Below, piece after piece: positions 11,908 to 23,881 of a stretch of 64,000 bases of DNA (within the stretch, counting starts at the first letter, position 1; every line of letters begins with the position of its first letter). Position numbers and translations under genes: made by a program. Below the pieces are notes generated by a model. It saw only the letters and a program-made list of their open reading frames with translations, searched no databases and was not told where the DNA came from. Location of the stretch: contig MVBO01000005.1 of the NCBI GenBank assembly GCA_002261195.1, positions 134,952-198,951 on the forward strand, read 5' to 3'. Source of the DNA: Bifiguratus adelaidae. Taxonomy: Eukaryota; Mucoromycota; Endogonomycetes; Endogonales.

Positions 11908-12319
11908 ATTGATAGACGCACAGAGATATAAAGGAAGACATTCAGATCACCACTCTGACTCAAGGTTATCGTCTGCTACCGTCGGTTGGGCTACTGGCAG
12001 CTTTGAGTCAACTTCGGTCATTTGCCGCTAGAGGTTCCGCGATCTGTGAGGGTACACATTTCCCTAGAAGGTAGTTGTCCTGATTCGGAGCACTGCGGAG
12101 TTTCCACAAACTTGAGCTTCTCCTTAAGTGGAGTCTGAGGTCATACCTAACAGCAGGGGGCGTGACCTGTCTAACTGCGGTCTGCAAGCATGGAACCATA
12201 CCGCGGCTGCGCCACAGTTCAAAGGAGGTTGTATTCTAATGGCTATGCGCCTATTGTCTTGCTGCGCAGATGTTATATATTGAAGGCCTTGAACTTGCTC
12301 GGCCCAGATACTCGACACA
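11908..12319. other. Intergenic region before glutaredoxin
   Basis: About 410 bp with no conserved frame, TATA box or RNA gene that I can recognise. It holds the 3' end of the ValRS transcript and the glutaredoxin promoter. Confidence 0.5.
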
Positions 12320-12790
12320 ATGACTACAGCTCAAAGCCTCGTCGAAGCATCGATCCAAGACAACAAGATCGCCGTGTTTTCGAAATCTTACTGTCCGTAA
12401 GTAAATCGAGTCTTTTCCAATAACCCGGCATCAACAGCTTTGGTAGGTACTGCAATAAGGCAAAGGCTCTCTTACAGCAACTTGGTGAGAAGTTTTATGC
12501 CGTTGAAGTCGATACAGATGGTAAGCAACAGTGAGGACGGAATTCAGCGCAAGACGCACACTTCACTTATCGGTCTTTTGCAGACCAAGGAGGTGCCATC
12601 TTGAAGTACCTTGAGCGCAAGACTGGCCAAGCATTTTTGCCCAACATCTTCATTAATGTAAGAGCCTTTCCAGACTAATCGCCTAAAGTTCTGACGCTGT
12701 CTGCAGAAGCATCATGTTGGTGGTGTGGATGACTTGTTGGCTGCACAATCCAATGGAAACTTGCAAAAGCTATTGACTTTATCTGCTTAG
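12320..12790 (+). CDS. Dithiol glutaredoxin (CPYC type)
   Basis: Small thiol-disulfide oxidoreductase that uses glutathione to reduce protein disulfides and glutathionylated proteins, probably in the cytosol. Four exons (12320-12396, 12447-12520, 12584-12657, 12707-12790) give 102 residues, the normal length. The active-site CPYC is created by splicing: exon 1 ends in SYCP and exon 2 continues with YCNKAK. Other conserved features are the cis-proline segment FLPNIFINKHHVGG and GVDDLLAA, which bind glutathione. No targeting sequence is evident. The intron placed inside the active-site motif makes the gene easy to miss by open-frame searching. Confidence 0.93.
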
Positions 12791-13221
12791 TGATCCATGC
12801 AGATTTATTCTTCGAGGACCCTTCTGGCTATAAAGCAATTGCAGACTACAGACTCCATCGTGAACACAAATGAGTATTATTTTTCTAAGCACAGATTGAG
12901 CCAATTATTGTGTAACATCTAAAAACAATGGTTTCCAATCCAGCGCATCGAGCGGCAACAATTCCTTGGAACGTGGATCAAGAATCGCTCGACTCCACAG
13001 AATTTTCGCACTCGTTCGCTCCTTAGGTTAAGAGGTGAGACATCCATACTATTTTCAGACCCTCTGCCAATTTCGGAACACAAATAATGCAAAGCGTGTG
13101 GAAGAGATCGCTTGTTTCTCCATCTGCAACTAAGAACTAGCATTACCCACTCAGTGGTTGACCATGTCTTTTTCACTACGGCGAAATAAAACGTTAAGCT
13201 CCAAGGAGCCCTCTTTTGAAC
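12791..13221. other. Intergenic region between glutaredoxin and MscS-like gene
   Basis: About 430 bp with no recognisable coding, RNA or repeat feature. A minus-strand open frame at 12919-13176 lacks any conserved motif. Confidence 0.5.
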
Positions 13222-15949
13222 ATGGTTTGCTTCAAAAAAATTAAGTTTGTTAATTTCACGAGCAGCTGCGATCTAAATGCCAACCTGCGTTTTTACGTAC
13301 AGCACTGTCACGCTAAGATATCCAAACACCTCAAGTTCCTCGACAGCCCAACTCCCTTCTATGCCATTCCAATAGGAACGGAGTCTGACACTGAAGTAGA
13401 AATGGAACACAGCTTCCCTCGTAGCGCGACATCAGATTACGACGAAGAAAATGACTATGCACGAGGAAACGAGCCAGATGACAGATATGAAGAAGTCGCT
13501 CCGGATGTAGACACATACAAAGAAATGCTCAAGGAGAGATACAACGATGACGACTTTGACTGGGATGATAAGTCCGAAAAGAGTGATGTTGCACCAAAGC
13601 CAAAGGTTGTCAGTCGCTTTTCAGGGTGGCATTACATTTCACCATTTGCAAAGCGCGTCATCATTGCGATCGCGGGATCAGTACTGCTGATCGGTACGGC
13701 ACTAGTAGTGCATACCTTCGTTCCAGCACTCAGCGATTCCGACCTTCAAGATACTCATCAATCTAATGCCGGGAGCAACCTGCAAGCTTGGCTTTGGTGG
13801 GCGGCCCTGGTCTGGTCATTTGCTTGGCTATCGACCATATTCATCGATAAAATACCCGGCATGGTGTCATTTGTCTTTAAGAAAACAAAAGGTCGCAGGA
13901 CCGAATTGGTCAAATCTCGTATAGAATACGTGATGGCGGTCATGACATCTATCAAGGTTGTGTTCATCACCATGTGGATGTGGGCTATGTGGGGCTTCGT
14001 TGGCATATTCTACCCATCCATTTGGACGTATCAAGCAGCATATGTGGTGCCTGTCAATCAGGCGTTTTGCTCCATATTCTTTGCCAGTGTCATTTTCCTC
14101 ATACAGCGAACTGTTGTTCAATATATAGGTAAGTACCTGCGTATATTTAGCGCATTAGCTGACATTGTTCTTGAAGCCATCTCTTTTCACAAAGTTGCTT
14201 ATAAAGACCGCTTGAAGGAAACAAGTATTCACTGTGGGGTGAGTACAAATGCGAAAGCCAGGACGCCTGTATTCATATGAGATAGTACTGGAACGGTTGA
14301 GTAAAGCAGAAAAAAGAGCAAAACCAGCACACACGGAACATGCACGCCTAAGAGTGACGCACAAACGTTTGTCGAGAACTACCAAGCCAACGTCCGTATT
14401 AGTACACCACCGGCCGTCCACACAGCACCAGCACCAGCTATCGAAATCGGCATGCGCCCCGAAGAAGACACGACAGAGTCTGGCATAATGCAACCTGCCT
14501 TCCGCCGATCTTCCCCGGTGAATCATTTTCAATTATCGACGAACAACCTGTTTCCTCCGAGATTGAACGAGACTACGTTTTGTACGACCAGCTATCCCAA
14601 GGACGCCTCTCCCCTGGATGGCAACCCTCCGCTTTGGAGTCTTCCAGCCAACAGTCTCAGTATACTGCGTCCATTGCGACCAAAAGGGCACAAGGTGCCG
14701 GACTCCTCAATCAATTGCAGAAGAAGCTAACCAATATTGTAACGACGGACGATCCTAACGAAGGCATTGTTGGTGCAAGTAGCAAGATTGACCTCAATTC
14801 CACCAAAGCCGGTCTAAAAGTCGCCAAAAAGCTATTATACAGCTTATCCGCCGATAAAGAAGTGATTGGGCTAGATGACTTTTTGCCTTATTTCAAGGAG
14901 CGTGAAGATGTCGAGAATGCATTTGCCATCTTTGACAAGGACAACTATGGCGATGTAACGAAACGTGAAATGAAGGATGCAGTCTTGGGAATATACAAGG
15001 AGCGCAAGGCATTATCCAATTCCATGCGTGCTCTTTCTCAAGCAGTCGGCAAAGTGGACAAGCTCCTCGGATTCGGTTCTCTCATCCTTATCGCATTCAT
15101 AACCTGTACTATTTTTCAGATCAGCATTTAGTCGTCACTCATACCCTTGGGGAGTTTTGTGCTGGCTTTGACCTTCATTTTTGGCGAAACAGCGAAAAAT
15201 ACCTTTGTGAGTATTCTATTTCTCTTTGTGGACAGTAGGTTTATGCTACATTTCACCCACTTTAGGTACTCACTGACAAAACCCAGCATCCATATGATGT
15301 AGGCGATTATGTCACCATCGATGATCAATTGCTCTTGGTTCCTAACATGGGTATTATGACAACCATCTTCGTGTAAGTACAGGAGCGCTCCTCACTAACA
15401 GCGCTTGCCTAACCTGGGCTTATTTTAGCCGGTATGACGGCCGCGAAATACATGCTCCAAACTCTGTCCTGGCCAAGAAGTTTATTCAAAACCTGCGTCG
15501 GTCCGGCAATATGGGTGAAATCATTGGTAGGTTGCAAGTAGACTGTTAGCCAGCAAGTTAACTCATCAAGACTATTACAGAAATTCAAGTCGACTTTTAC
15601 ACGCCGAGTGACAAAATTATAGAGTTACGATCACGCCTACGTGAATGGCTTGCAAATGAGAGCAGAGATTACGATCCAAACATGTAGATTAACATTGTGA
15701 GCATGGTCAACACCAACAATTTGACATTGTCCATGTGGCTTCAGCACAAGAGCAATTGGCAAGTAGGGTCCCGCCCATGGGAACGGCGTACGAAGGTAAT
15801 TGCGAGTGTGTTAGATGATGCGTTTTGTTTTCATCGACTCATTGTTTCTGTTCCAGTTCATGTTTGCGCTCAAGGATATGTTGACCGAGTTAGACATTCG
15901 TTACAATTTACCTGCGCAAAAGGTCGACATGGAAACCACAAAGGTTTAA
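13222..15949 (+). pseudogene. EF-hand MscS-type mechanosensitive channel (Msy1/Msy2-like) with two in-frame TAG codons and frameshifts
   Basis: Fungal ER/plasma-membrane mechanosensitive channel that releases ions on membrane stretch, homologous to S. pombe Msy1/2. An acidic cytosolic N-terminus is followed by membrane helices (AKRVIIAIAGSVLLIGTAL and others), the fragment VAYKDRLKE, an EF-hand (DKDNYGDVTKREM near 14935-14970), SLILIAFITCTIFQ, then the pore and beta domain (SSLIPLGSFVLALTFIFGET, HPYDVGDYV, LRRSGNMGEI, LSMWLQHKSNWQ). The protein stops at 15947-15949. TAG at 15129-15131 and TAG at 15685-15687 sit in frame inside well-conserved sequence and no intron explains them. The frame also breaks at 14513-14516 (C run) and at least once more between 14220 and 14450. 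ATG 13402 (MEHSFPRS) is an alternative start. It is broken as written; whether it is dead is uncertain. Confidence 0.75.
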
Positions 15950-16290
15950 CCTCAGTCGATTATTTGACATCTCATCCGATAGTTTTTGCCAGTCCATGGC
16001 GAGCAAAGAAACTTTTGGGTCAGACATATAGAGTCAAGCAGTAGGCAAGATCCACAACCTACTGTGTTGTATATATAGATTTATGGAAGAGGTCATTGAT
16101 CTTATTGAGGCGAAGCAACGCGCACGTTTCAGCCACCGGGGAAAGAGAGGGTTGAAACCATTTGGATACCTGCTCATTCCCTCACAGCTGCTTCACTGGT
16201 CAATACCGGCAAGAAGTAGCATTTGGAGTGACAGAAACACGTTTTACTCGCCCGGCGACAAATCAAACGCGTATTTCTCCTTGTTAGCTC
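15950..16290. other. Intergenic region upstream of the Nur1-like gene
   Basis: About 340 bp. TATATATAG at about 16071-16079 is a possible TATA element. An open frame starting at 16083 (72 residues) has no recognised motif and runs up to the next gene, so it is probably not a gene. Confidence 0.45.
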
Positions 16291-17756
16291 ATGGCGACTA
16301 GGCAGCGGCTCGTGAGGAGACCGCCGTTATGGGAGCGTCTGAAAGAACTTCCCGAGGACTTGTACTATCGAGTTGCAGACTCCCTAGAGGAGCAATACTG
16401 GGACACGCTTTCCAAGGTGATTAGGTAAGAAGGTTGCACTTGTACCCAACGCATCACGAGCGAGCGTGGACTGACCGCTGTCGTTGAACGTGCCTCAACT
16501 TAGCTTCCTATCCGTGTGGACGTTGAACGGTGCCCTAGTCACCCTCCGATTACTTCGAAGCTGGCATGAAGCAAACACTACGAGCACGCCTTTTTCACAA
16601 GGACTTCGTCCACGTTCGACGACAGGCACTTGGTTGGGAGTCGATGTCTGGCTCTGGGTAGGTCTTTTATTCCCGTGAGGAGCAACACTGACCATCTGCT
16701 TAGCTTGCGGTCATTGAATGGAGCTTGATAGCCTTTAGCTTTATCAATGCCATTCATGTCGTAACCTCTCGACGACGCTATCAAATGCTGAACAATCCCT
16801 TGAATGTAGGTTCTGTTCCCTTTTGAAAATCTTCTGACCTTGTTATTCAGGAAACCATCGCCTCGAACAATGCCCGCCTTGTGGACTTTGAGCAGACTGT
16901 AGAGCCAGCGTGGGGAACACGATTTCCGGGTTATTTAGTGTAAGCAACCGACTCCTGACATCTCAATCGCTGTAGACTAATGAAGCGTGAAATAGGTACC
17001 CAATATGGCAGTACGTCATCCGAAGGCGTAGAGGATTGATTGCTAGTCGGAAAGTCTGGGAGTTAAACGTATGGGATCCACCAACGGCATGGCTCAAAGT
17101 GTTCAGGTTGGTTCAGAGCGATCAAAAATGACCTCGGTTTGCCATGCTAATGATTAACCTTGGTCTTGCAGCTGGTTCTCTCCCGTGCAAGTACTAGTTT
17201 TTAGATCTATGAATGCTGATAATTGGGAGATTATGTTACCGCTTGGCTGTGCTGTCGGCGTACAGGTAAGCCTTCGTTGCGATACTTGCTATCGCAGCAT
17301 CGCCATTAATCTGGATTATGTTCAGGTTTGGATGCTTGTCCACCAATTTCTCGCATGGGGCAAGGATAGGCAAATCCTCTATGGTCAAGTCTTTAGCGAG
17401 TACAATCACAAATTGGTGAACCCGCGACTATTCCAACGGAAATACGAAATGGCGACGGACATGGGTGTGGGAACATCCGATAATGAGGACGACTTGGGCG
17501 GCGAGGATATAATGAATGAGTGGCTTGAAGAAGATGTGGCAAATCTCGGCAGTCAACAAGCCGAAGATTCGAAGGAGGTCCCTGAGAGCGATATACCCAG
17601 TAATCACTTGTATTTCGGGACCGGTAACGAAGATGTGAATACAAGGTCAGTATAGCGGCTCACCAAATAAGATTTGAGTGACGAACATATTCCAGTCCGC
17701 GCTCGCCATTCGGTCGAAGGATATTTGGAAGGATATCCCCCTACGAAGGTTGGTAA
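16291..17756 (+). CDS. Nuclear rim protein, Nur1/Mug154-like
   Basis: Membrane protein of the inner nuclear envelope family Nur1/Mug154, which in yeasts tethers silent chromatin and rDNA to the nuclear rim. The first exon reads RLVRRPLWERLKELPEDLYY, matching the family's RRPL-ER opening. Later exons carry a membrane segment (FLSVWTLNGALVTLRLLRSW), WSLIAFSFINAIHVVTSRRR, KVWELNVWDPPTAWLKVF (the family's WEL-VWDP block), SWFSPVQVLVF and LVHQFLAWGKDRQILYGQVF. An acidic tail follows the motif EYNHKLVNPRLF. At least six short introns are needed. The last exon after 17700 is read as far as EGW and a TAA at 17754. The family call rests on motif order, because sequence conservation in this family is low. 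The frame is clean, unlike the genes to the left. Confidence 0.75.
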
Positions 17757-18012
17757 ATTCAGACATGTCGATCTTCCAACACTCAAATTATGGTAGATCC
17801 AATATCACCCAAATATCGTAAGCATTCCAAGGTTAAATCTCATCACTAGATGGCGGCTCTGCTCACCACCACTGCGTACAACACGAAGCAGTCGACACAA
17901 CAAGATTTCCACAACGTGGCATTCAGATGTCTTTCAGGGTGTCTTTCACGTGAATGTCACGTGACTTCTGATTCATTACAGAATGTATATTACGAATGGC
18001 AGTCTTGTAGAG
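17757..18012. other. Intergenic region upstream of tRNA-Lys
   Basis: About 250 bp holding the paired E-box motifs listed separately. Nothing else is recognised. Confidence 0.45.
17946..17964. promoter_or_regulatory. Two TCACGTGA palindromes 3 bp apart
   Basis: TCACGTGA, ATG, TCACGTGA. Each half is an extended E-box (CACGTG), the site of bHLH regulators such as Cbf1. The pair lies 49 bp upstream of the tRNA-Lys gene and about 480 bp upstream of the RhoGEF start. The sequence is clear, the function is inferred. Confidence 0.55.
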
Positions 18013-18085
18013 GCCTCCGTGGCACAATGGTTAGCGCGTGAGGCTTTTAACCTCAAGGCTGTGGGTTCGAGCCCCACCGGAGGCG
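18013..18085 (+). tRNA. tRNA-Lys (anticodon UUU)
   Basis: The 73-base sequence folds as a cloverleaf. The 7-bp acceptor stem GCCTCCG/CGGAGGC is perfectly paired. The D-arm region contains TGGTTAGCGCG. The anticodon stem TGAGG/CCTCA carries the loop CTTTTAA, which places TTT at positions 34-36. The T-arm is GTGGG-TTCGAGC-CCCAC, and G is the discriminator base. There is no intron. A T-rich tract for Pol III termination is weak: TTATTTTGG follows. Loop geometry supports Lys-UUU. Confidence 0.93.
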
Positions 18086-18443
18086 ATTATTTTGGCACCA
18101 TCTCACTTTCATCTTTTGTGTCTGCTATAGCCTATGTTTTAACTATCCCATCTCTTCATGCCTAATCCATCTGTTCTATATCCCTTGTCATCCCGCATCC
18201 CCAATGTTGCAATTCCAATCGATAGAAAACACTGTTGAAAAATCGCTAGCCCCCTTTTAGTGGGCTTCTCACACCGTCTATCACGATAGGCCCAGCATAT
18301 AGGGTGAGATATCCGCTTTGGTCTGACCTCACTGTTACAAGCATCGGACAGTCTGCAAAACACGGAATGCAATATGTTGCAGATTGCGTAGACATCTGAC
18401 ATTGACAAGACAGACGTTTCGGGACAACATTGGAGAGAAGGAC

Positions 18444-21400
18444 ATGTCAAGGTATCCAAACACATCTCAAAGGTATCCAGCGCGACCTTCTCGAGGGTCT
18501 GGTCCGCAATCCACACCGCGACCTTACGGAGGAGGAACAAATTCACAGGACCTGGAGTCCTTGATTGATGCCGCCATCATCGACTTTGGCGGTATGCATA
18601 CGTCCGGTCAGACGTCGCAGCAATCTCAGGGCTCAGCTGGACGGTATGCGTCCGTGCGATATCCTCGACCACAAGATCGCAATGACTACAGTCTCAACGC
18701 TCGCTCACAGCCGTCTCGTTACGGACATAGTTCGCAGTATTCTATTGTAAGTTCACAGCTGCTCGTGATTCGTCCGAAACTGATCGTTCCTTGTGTGCCG
18801 ATGCAGGACTCTCATCCACGGCTTGGTGGGAGCGATCCCGGTATGTGTTTTTGGATTTTTCTGCTTGCCCATGTTCTTGTGTTTATGCGGGACATCTTGA
18901 CAGATTACTCTCAAGGAAGACCGTATACAGCGAGTTTTGCGGCATCTCAGCCGAGCTTGACAACGGTACATCGTCAAAATACTTATCAGGCCCCCCAGCC
19001 ACCTCATGGAGGACCAGATCGCTATCAGTCATCGGCAAATGGGTATTCATCCCATTCAAATTACGACACTTATAGGCAGCCATACCCATCGTCAACACAA
19101 TCGTCCATGCAATTTCCGACGCCGCATATAGATGAGGAGGACGGTCCCGGTCCGAATGGTCAATCTGCTTATAACGCTTATCTTCCCCTGCGCAATCCCC
19201 ACATTCCACCAGGCCAAAATGTGGCTGCAACAACGACAAATAGGTCGTCATACCCTCCCCCAAATTACGCCAACAATTATCCCTCAGGAAACGGCATAAC
19301 TGGCTACAAGGGTGATCATTCCAGTGCGGTTCCCTCCGAGGTATATCCTCCCATGCGCTCAACGTCGATTGCGCAGAATCCAACGTCTCCCAAATCGTTC
19401 TCATCGGGCGTGACTTACCAATCTGGTTCAGAACAGCGAACACCGCCTGCCCACATGATTGGTGAATACCCCTTTGAACCATCACAAGCCGCGGATCTGA
19501 ATCGCAGAGAGTCCGATGTGACATCTCCATCAAGCCGCTATTCATCTCTCAACTCATCTTATCGGCAGTCAAACTATAGTCAGTCATCCTACGGCAACTC
19601 TACACCTCCACCTCCTCCTTATCATGGGCACGTGCACTCCCACCAACATCAGTACGCTATCAATACTGTCGTAAAGCAATACGGTGAAGATGAGCCAAAT
19701 GTTTCGCCATTGTCATCTGAGGGATCTGAGTCAGATGACGATCTATTCTCTATTGTGCAGAGACGCAGCACACAAAAACAGGCGTTGCAAGTTCAGACAA
19801 CCAATGCAACCCAATTCGTGGAGTATCATCACTCTGCTGAACCACGCACGCCCGTTTCTGCTTATGTAGAGGCACCAAAAGACGTCAAAGAAACATGGAA
19901 AATCCCCACTACCCACGACCTGGGGCTCGGGGAGAATCGAGATGAATTCATTCGACCTCAAACACCGACTCATGGAGCTTGGGTCGAGCCAGCATTGCCG
20001 CCTATACCAGACGTAGCACCTGAGTATTACAACCCCGCCTTACTCTCTAATGTTTCGAAGGCACTTGTTAAGAAGGTGCAACAATTGGATTCGTATCGAG
20101 AGCTTGTCTGCGCCATGGGCTATTCTGACAGTTTTACGGGCAGAGAGGCTGTGGTAAGTTGATGGGCTTTTATGACAATCCACCATGATGCAAAGGAATA
20201 CTAATCAACTTTTCTTGCATCATGTAGATCACGATCCAGGAGCTCCTGCCCAAAGATGTTTCTCCCAAAATGGCCCTCTTGATCGCAAGGGCGCTCTTAC
20301 ACTGCGATCCCCCACTGTTCTTTCCCATTCCCGGCTCGGAACAATCCTTGATGAACAATACGGTCATCGATTCCCCGGATGAAGCATATGCGCTTGTGGA
20401 GGACATCGCCGACAACAATCTCCCTAGTGGTGTATTCACTCCCATTGCACAATGTTATAGCTATCTCTGTCGCACCACTGGGAGCGGGTGTTACGCACCC
20501 CGTTGTCCAAATCGAGTTCTTGTGTATCCGGTTGAAGAAGAAGCACATGATGAGAAGCCTACAGGGCGGCAGTTATCGATCTCTCAGGAAGTCGAAGAAG
20601 CCGATGGCTCCAACAAGGCTTCATGGTCCGCAAGATACATTGCATTGGCCGGACGAGAGGCATTTGATGAAACGCCTAAAAACGAAGTAGCACGACAGGA
20701 AGCCATCAACGAATTGATCTTTGGTGAGGACAATTACGTGATGGATCTGGAAACTCTCGACCAGATTTTCGCCAAAGGTTTCTGGGCGGAAGATTGTATA
20801 GAAGCTTCCCGAAAGGAAGCTTTCTTGCGCGAAGTTTTCTACAATTATCTTGACATTTTGGAGGTTAATCGCGCTCTGCTCAAGGACTTGAAGGCTCGTC
20901 AGAAGGAAGCTACGTTTGTGGACCGGATTGGTGATGTGTTCAACGCCCACGCAAGCAACATGATAGATCCTTACAAGAAATACGTACCTCACTTTGAACA
21001 ATCCGATCTTCTCGTGAAAGCGGAAAAGGCAAGGAACGTTGCGTTCGCAGAATCCCTCAAAGCGAAAGAAAAGCTGCCTCAAGCAAAGAGACAACCAATT
21101 AGAAGTTTCCTCATCTTCCCTGTTACCCGCATGCAACGATATTCGTTGCTTCTGGAGGCTATCCTGAAGAAGACACCTGCCGGTCATCCGGATGAAAAGG
21201 AGCTACAAGATGCCATTACGACTGTAAAGACACTTTCGTCGCGAGTCGATCAGCTCAAACGTATAGCTGAACTGCAAAACAAGCTTGGCTTCAAGTCCGC
21301 CGATCAGCAAGTGAACCTGGAACTCTCCGATCCTGCTCGCGAACTTATTTACGAAGGAGACCTCAAATTCCGCGAGAAGGGAGGAGAGTTGACGGATGTC

Positions 21401-22989
21401 AAAGCGTTTCTATTTGACCATTATTTCCTTTTCACCAAGATGCGCAAAATCGGGAGCAAGGCAACTCAGCAAACGGAATATCGAACAATTCGACGTCCGA
21501 TTCCTCTCGACATGCTCTTTTTCAAGTCATCTACGAACGATGATGGTCTTACGCGAGCTGGTTCCGGCATGCTCATTCCAGCTACGACATCAGCGTCCGC
21601 AAGTCCGAATGCCGCAGGGTTCGTGCCATTTGCCATTACTCACTTTGGCAAACGCGGAGGCAAGTATGTTCTCTTGGCCGCCTCAGCAGCAGAGGCGAAC
21701 ATTTGGAAGACCAAAATTGCCGAGGCGCAGGAGACTCAGCAACGTGTGAGCGGCGCTCTTCAGGTATTTGAACGACGAGTGTTAAGCGAATCTACTTTTG
21801 GTATCACAACCGGCAAGGTAGTGTGCTCAGTCCCGTTCAGTAAGTATTTAGGTTTGCCCTGCCCCTCTGGTTGGATTGTGTTTACTGACCTGTTGCAGCT
21901 ACTACGGATGGGACACGAATGATCGCGGTCGGGACAGACATTGGAGTATGGGCCGGTCTCGAGGGCTCGGGCAATTTCCGCAAAACGGATCTCAATGTTA
22001 CCAATGTCACCCAGATGGAGGTGATTGAAGAAAACCATTTATTCCTGGTTCTTGAGAGTAGGTGTCTCTAACTCTATTGTGCTGTATATTGCTAACGATG
22101 TGACGCATCTCTTTTCAGACAAGGTATTGTGGGCGTATCCCATTGATGCTCTCATTTCCAGCCAGTTCGCGAATACACGACAGAAAATCAAGGATTCCAT
22201 TAATTATTTCAATGTTGGTGTGTGCAACAACAAGACGCTGATTGTGCCAATGAAGAAGCGGAATACTATGAGCACATTCAAAGCTTACGAGCCTGTCTGT
22301 GGAGATGTTCGTGACGTCCTCAAGCATTCTAACAATGCCAAAACCATGTTTGGCAATCGCGCTACCAAAGAATGGGTGAAGGTGTACAAGGAGTTCTACG
22401 TCGGCGCCGACTCCACGAGTGTACAATTTTTGCGAGCCAGGATTGTCGTTGTGTGTGTCAAGGGCTTCGAAATCGTGAATTTGGAGAATCTTTCCATGAA
22501 TATTGGCATTCCCGATCTTGTCAAACCGGAGTTTGCCTTCGTGGTACGGAAAGGGGAAAACATCCGACCGCTCGCCATGTTCCGGATACACGACAAATTT
22601 TTGCTCTGTTATGACGAGTTTGCTTTCTTTGTGGATTCTCGCGGCGGTTTATTGCGGGACAAGAACCGCATTGAGTGGGAAGGTGTGCCGGAATCTGTGG
22701 CATTGTACTATCCCTACGTTGTGGCTTTCGACAAGGAGTTCGTAGAAGTGCGACACGTTGAGACAGTAAGTGAGATGATATCTCAAAAAGCAACATGCTC
22801 ATATCCGATCAGGGCGCTCGTGTCCAAGTGTTGGCTGGCGACAATCTCCGATGCCTGCATTATTCAGGAAATGCTACACGTCCCGTCATTCATGGAGCCA
22901 TGCAGCATGAAATGAACAGTTCCCTGCAGGTGGTCTTTCAACTACTCCCCAATGAAGCGCTATTGCGGTCTAATTCCGGCCGCAACTGA
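18444..22989 (+). CDS. Rho1 guanine-nucleotide exchange factor (Rom1/Rom2-like): DEP-DH-PH-CNH
   Basis: Activates Rho1 to drive cell-wall integrity signalling and glucan synthase. The first 500 residues are disordered and rich in Ser, Gln, Tyr and Pro. A DEP-like region follows around 20050-20480 (ITIQELLPKDVSPKMALLI). The DH domain spans about 20690-21290 (INELIFGEDNYVMDLETLDQ ... FLIFPVTRMQRYSLLLEAIL, the conserved helix). A PH domain follows (IYEGDLKFREKGGELTDVKA ... EANIWKTKI). A C-terminal CNH/citron domain runs to the end (MIAVGTDIGVW, VLWAYPIDAL, FAFFVDSRGG). The order matches yeast Rom2. The ATG at 18444 (MSRYPNTSQRY) is the first methionine of the long frame. Introns include 18749-18806 and about 18840-18902 in the disordered part, and the last before GARVQVLAGDN. 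The stop is TGA at 22987. It converges on BET1. Confidence 0.93.
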
Positions 22990-23185
22990 GACAAACAACC
23001 TATACCAATAATGCACCGTTTGTCAAGAGGACATATATATACCGTTGTGCTTGTGCATATTTGCAAGAATGGGTGCTGTTTTGTGTGTGATGTTGTGGTT
23101 GTGTACGTGGTTTTATTTCATAATCACAAAGTAGAATATGGGAACATGCCTTTTCTTATTGCCCGTGGTCTTTTATCATTACAGT

Positions 23186-23865
23186 TCACCGAAAGAAGAG
23201 GTAGTAAAAGAGCATGACTATAAAGACAATGAAAAGGATCAAATAACAGGTATAAGCAAATCCTTCCTTAGACGCCATCAGGTTGAACTTTCTCATGGTG
23301 TTGCTCAGCGCGTCTCCAGTGCCAGAGAACTGATTATTCTGTGAAAGGGAAGGAGTTTAGAACAAGTTAAGCCTTCCGATACCCGCTACAAGTGAGCACT
23401 TGCCAGATTGCCAATCAAGTCATTCCCAGACTTTATCTCTTCACCAATCTTTGAGGTGATCTACTCTCATACGTGTGTTAGCCAAGTACCGTCGCCCCAG
23501 CGCGAAACCTACATTCTTTAGCAAGGACACCTTTTGAGAAAGCCCCGATATCCGTTCCTCGTTCTGCGATTCCATATACTCCAAGTCTCCATCGTCTACA
23601 CGTAACTTGTACGTATTAGGGTCGTTAGGGTCGTAGGCAGAGGGCGAATAGGAGCGTGGCGAGTTGTAGTTGGAGTAACGATCACTGATGGATGGTTGAG
23701 GGGATGCGGAAGGTGTGAAGTCGGGAGTGCCATTGTTGAACAATGCGGACCGATTATGAAGATGCTGGTTCTGCCTACATGCACGCATGCGACAAGCGTC
23801 AACAATGCGCCCAAGAAAGTGTCTAATGTGCCCTACCTTATCCTGCTTCCAAACTGCCGTGACAT
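23186..23865 (-). CDS. BET1: ER-Golgi v-SNARE Bet1
   Basis: Qc-SNARE that drives fusion of ER-derived vesicles with the cis-Golgi. Four exons on the minus strand (23865-23837, 23775-23513, 23460-23404, 23338-23186) give a protein starting MSRQFGSRIRQNQHLHNRSA. A Ser/Tyr/Pro-rich linker follows, then the SNARE motif (LEYMESQNEERISGLSQKVS, LLKNITSKIGEEIKSGNDLI, ALSNTMRKFNLMASKEG). The protein ends in a C-terminal anchor, CYLILFIVFIVMLFYYLFF, with only an Arg after it, which is typical of tail-anchored Bet1. The third intron starts with GC (GCAAGT). The start codon lies only 16 bp from the first likely start of the RlmN-like gene on the other strand, so the two share a promoter. If the longer RlmN start is used, their 5' coding parts overlap. 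Confidence 0.9.
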
Positions 23866-23881
23866 AAGATATTCAAAAGGG

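Noticed and set aside
15129..15687. TAG reassigned to glutamine in this genome
   Set aside because: Several intact genes (EMC8, glutaredoxin, mitochondrial ValRS, VPS13) use TAG as the terminal stop, and no other gene here has internal TAG codons.
16083..16301. Possible small gene between MscS and Nur1
   Set aside because: 72 codons without recognisable features, overlapping the Nur1-like start in another frame; the nearby TATA element fits the Nur1 promoter equally well.
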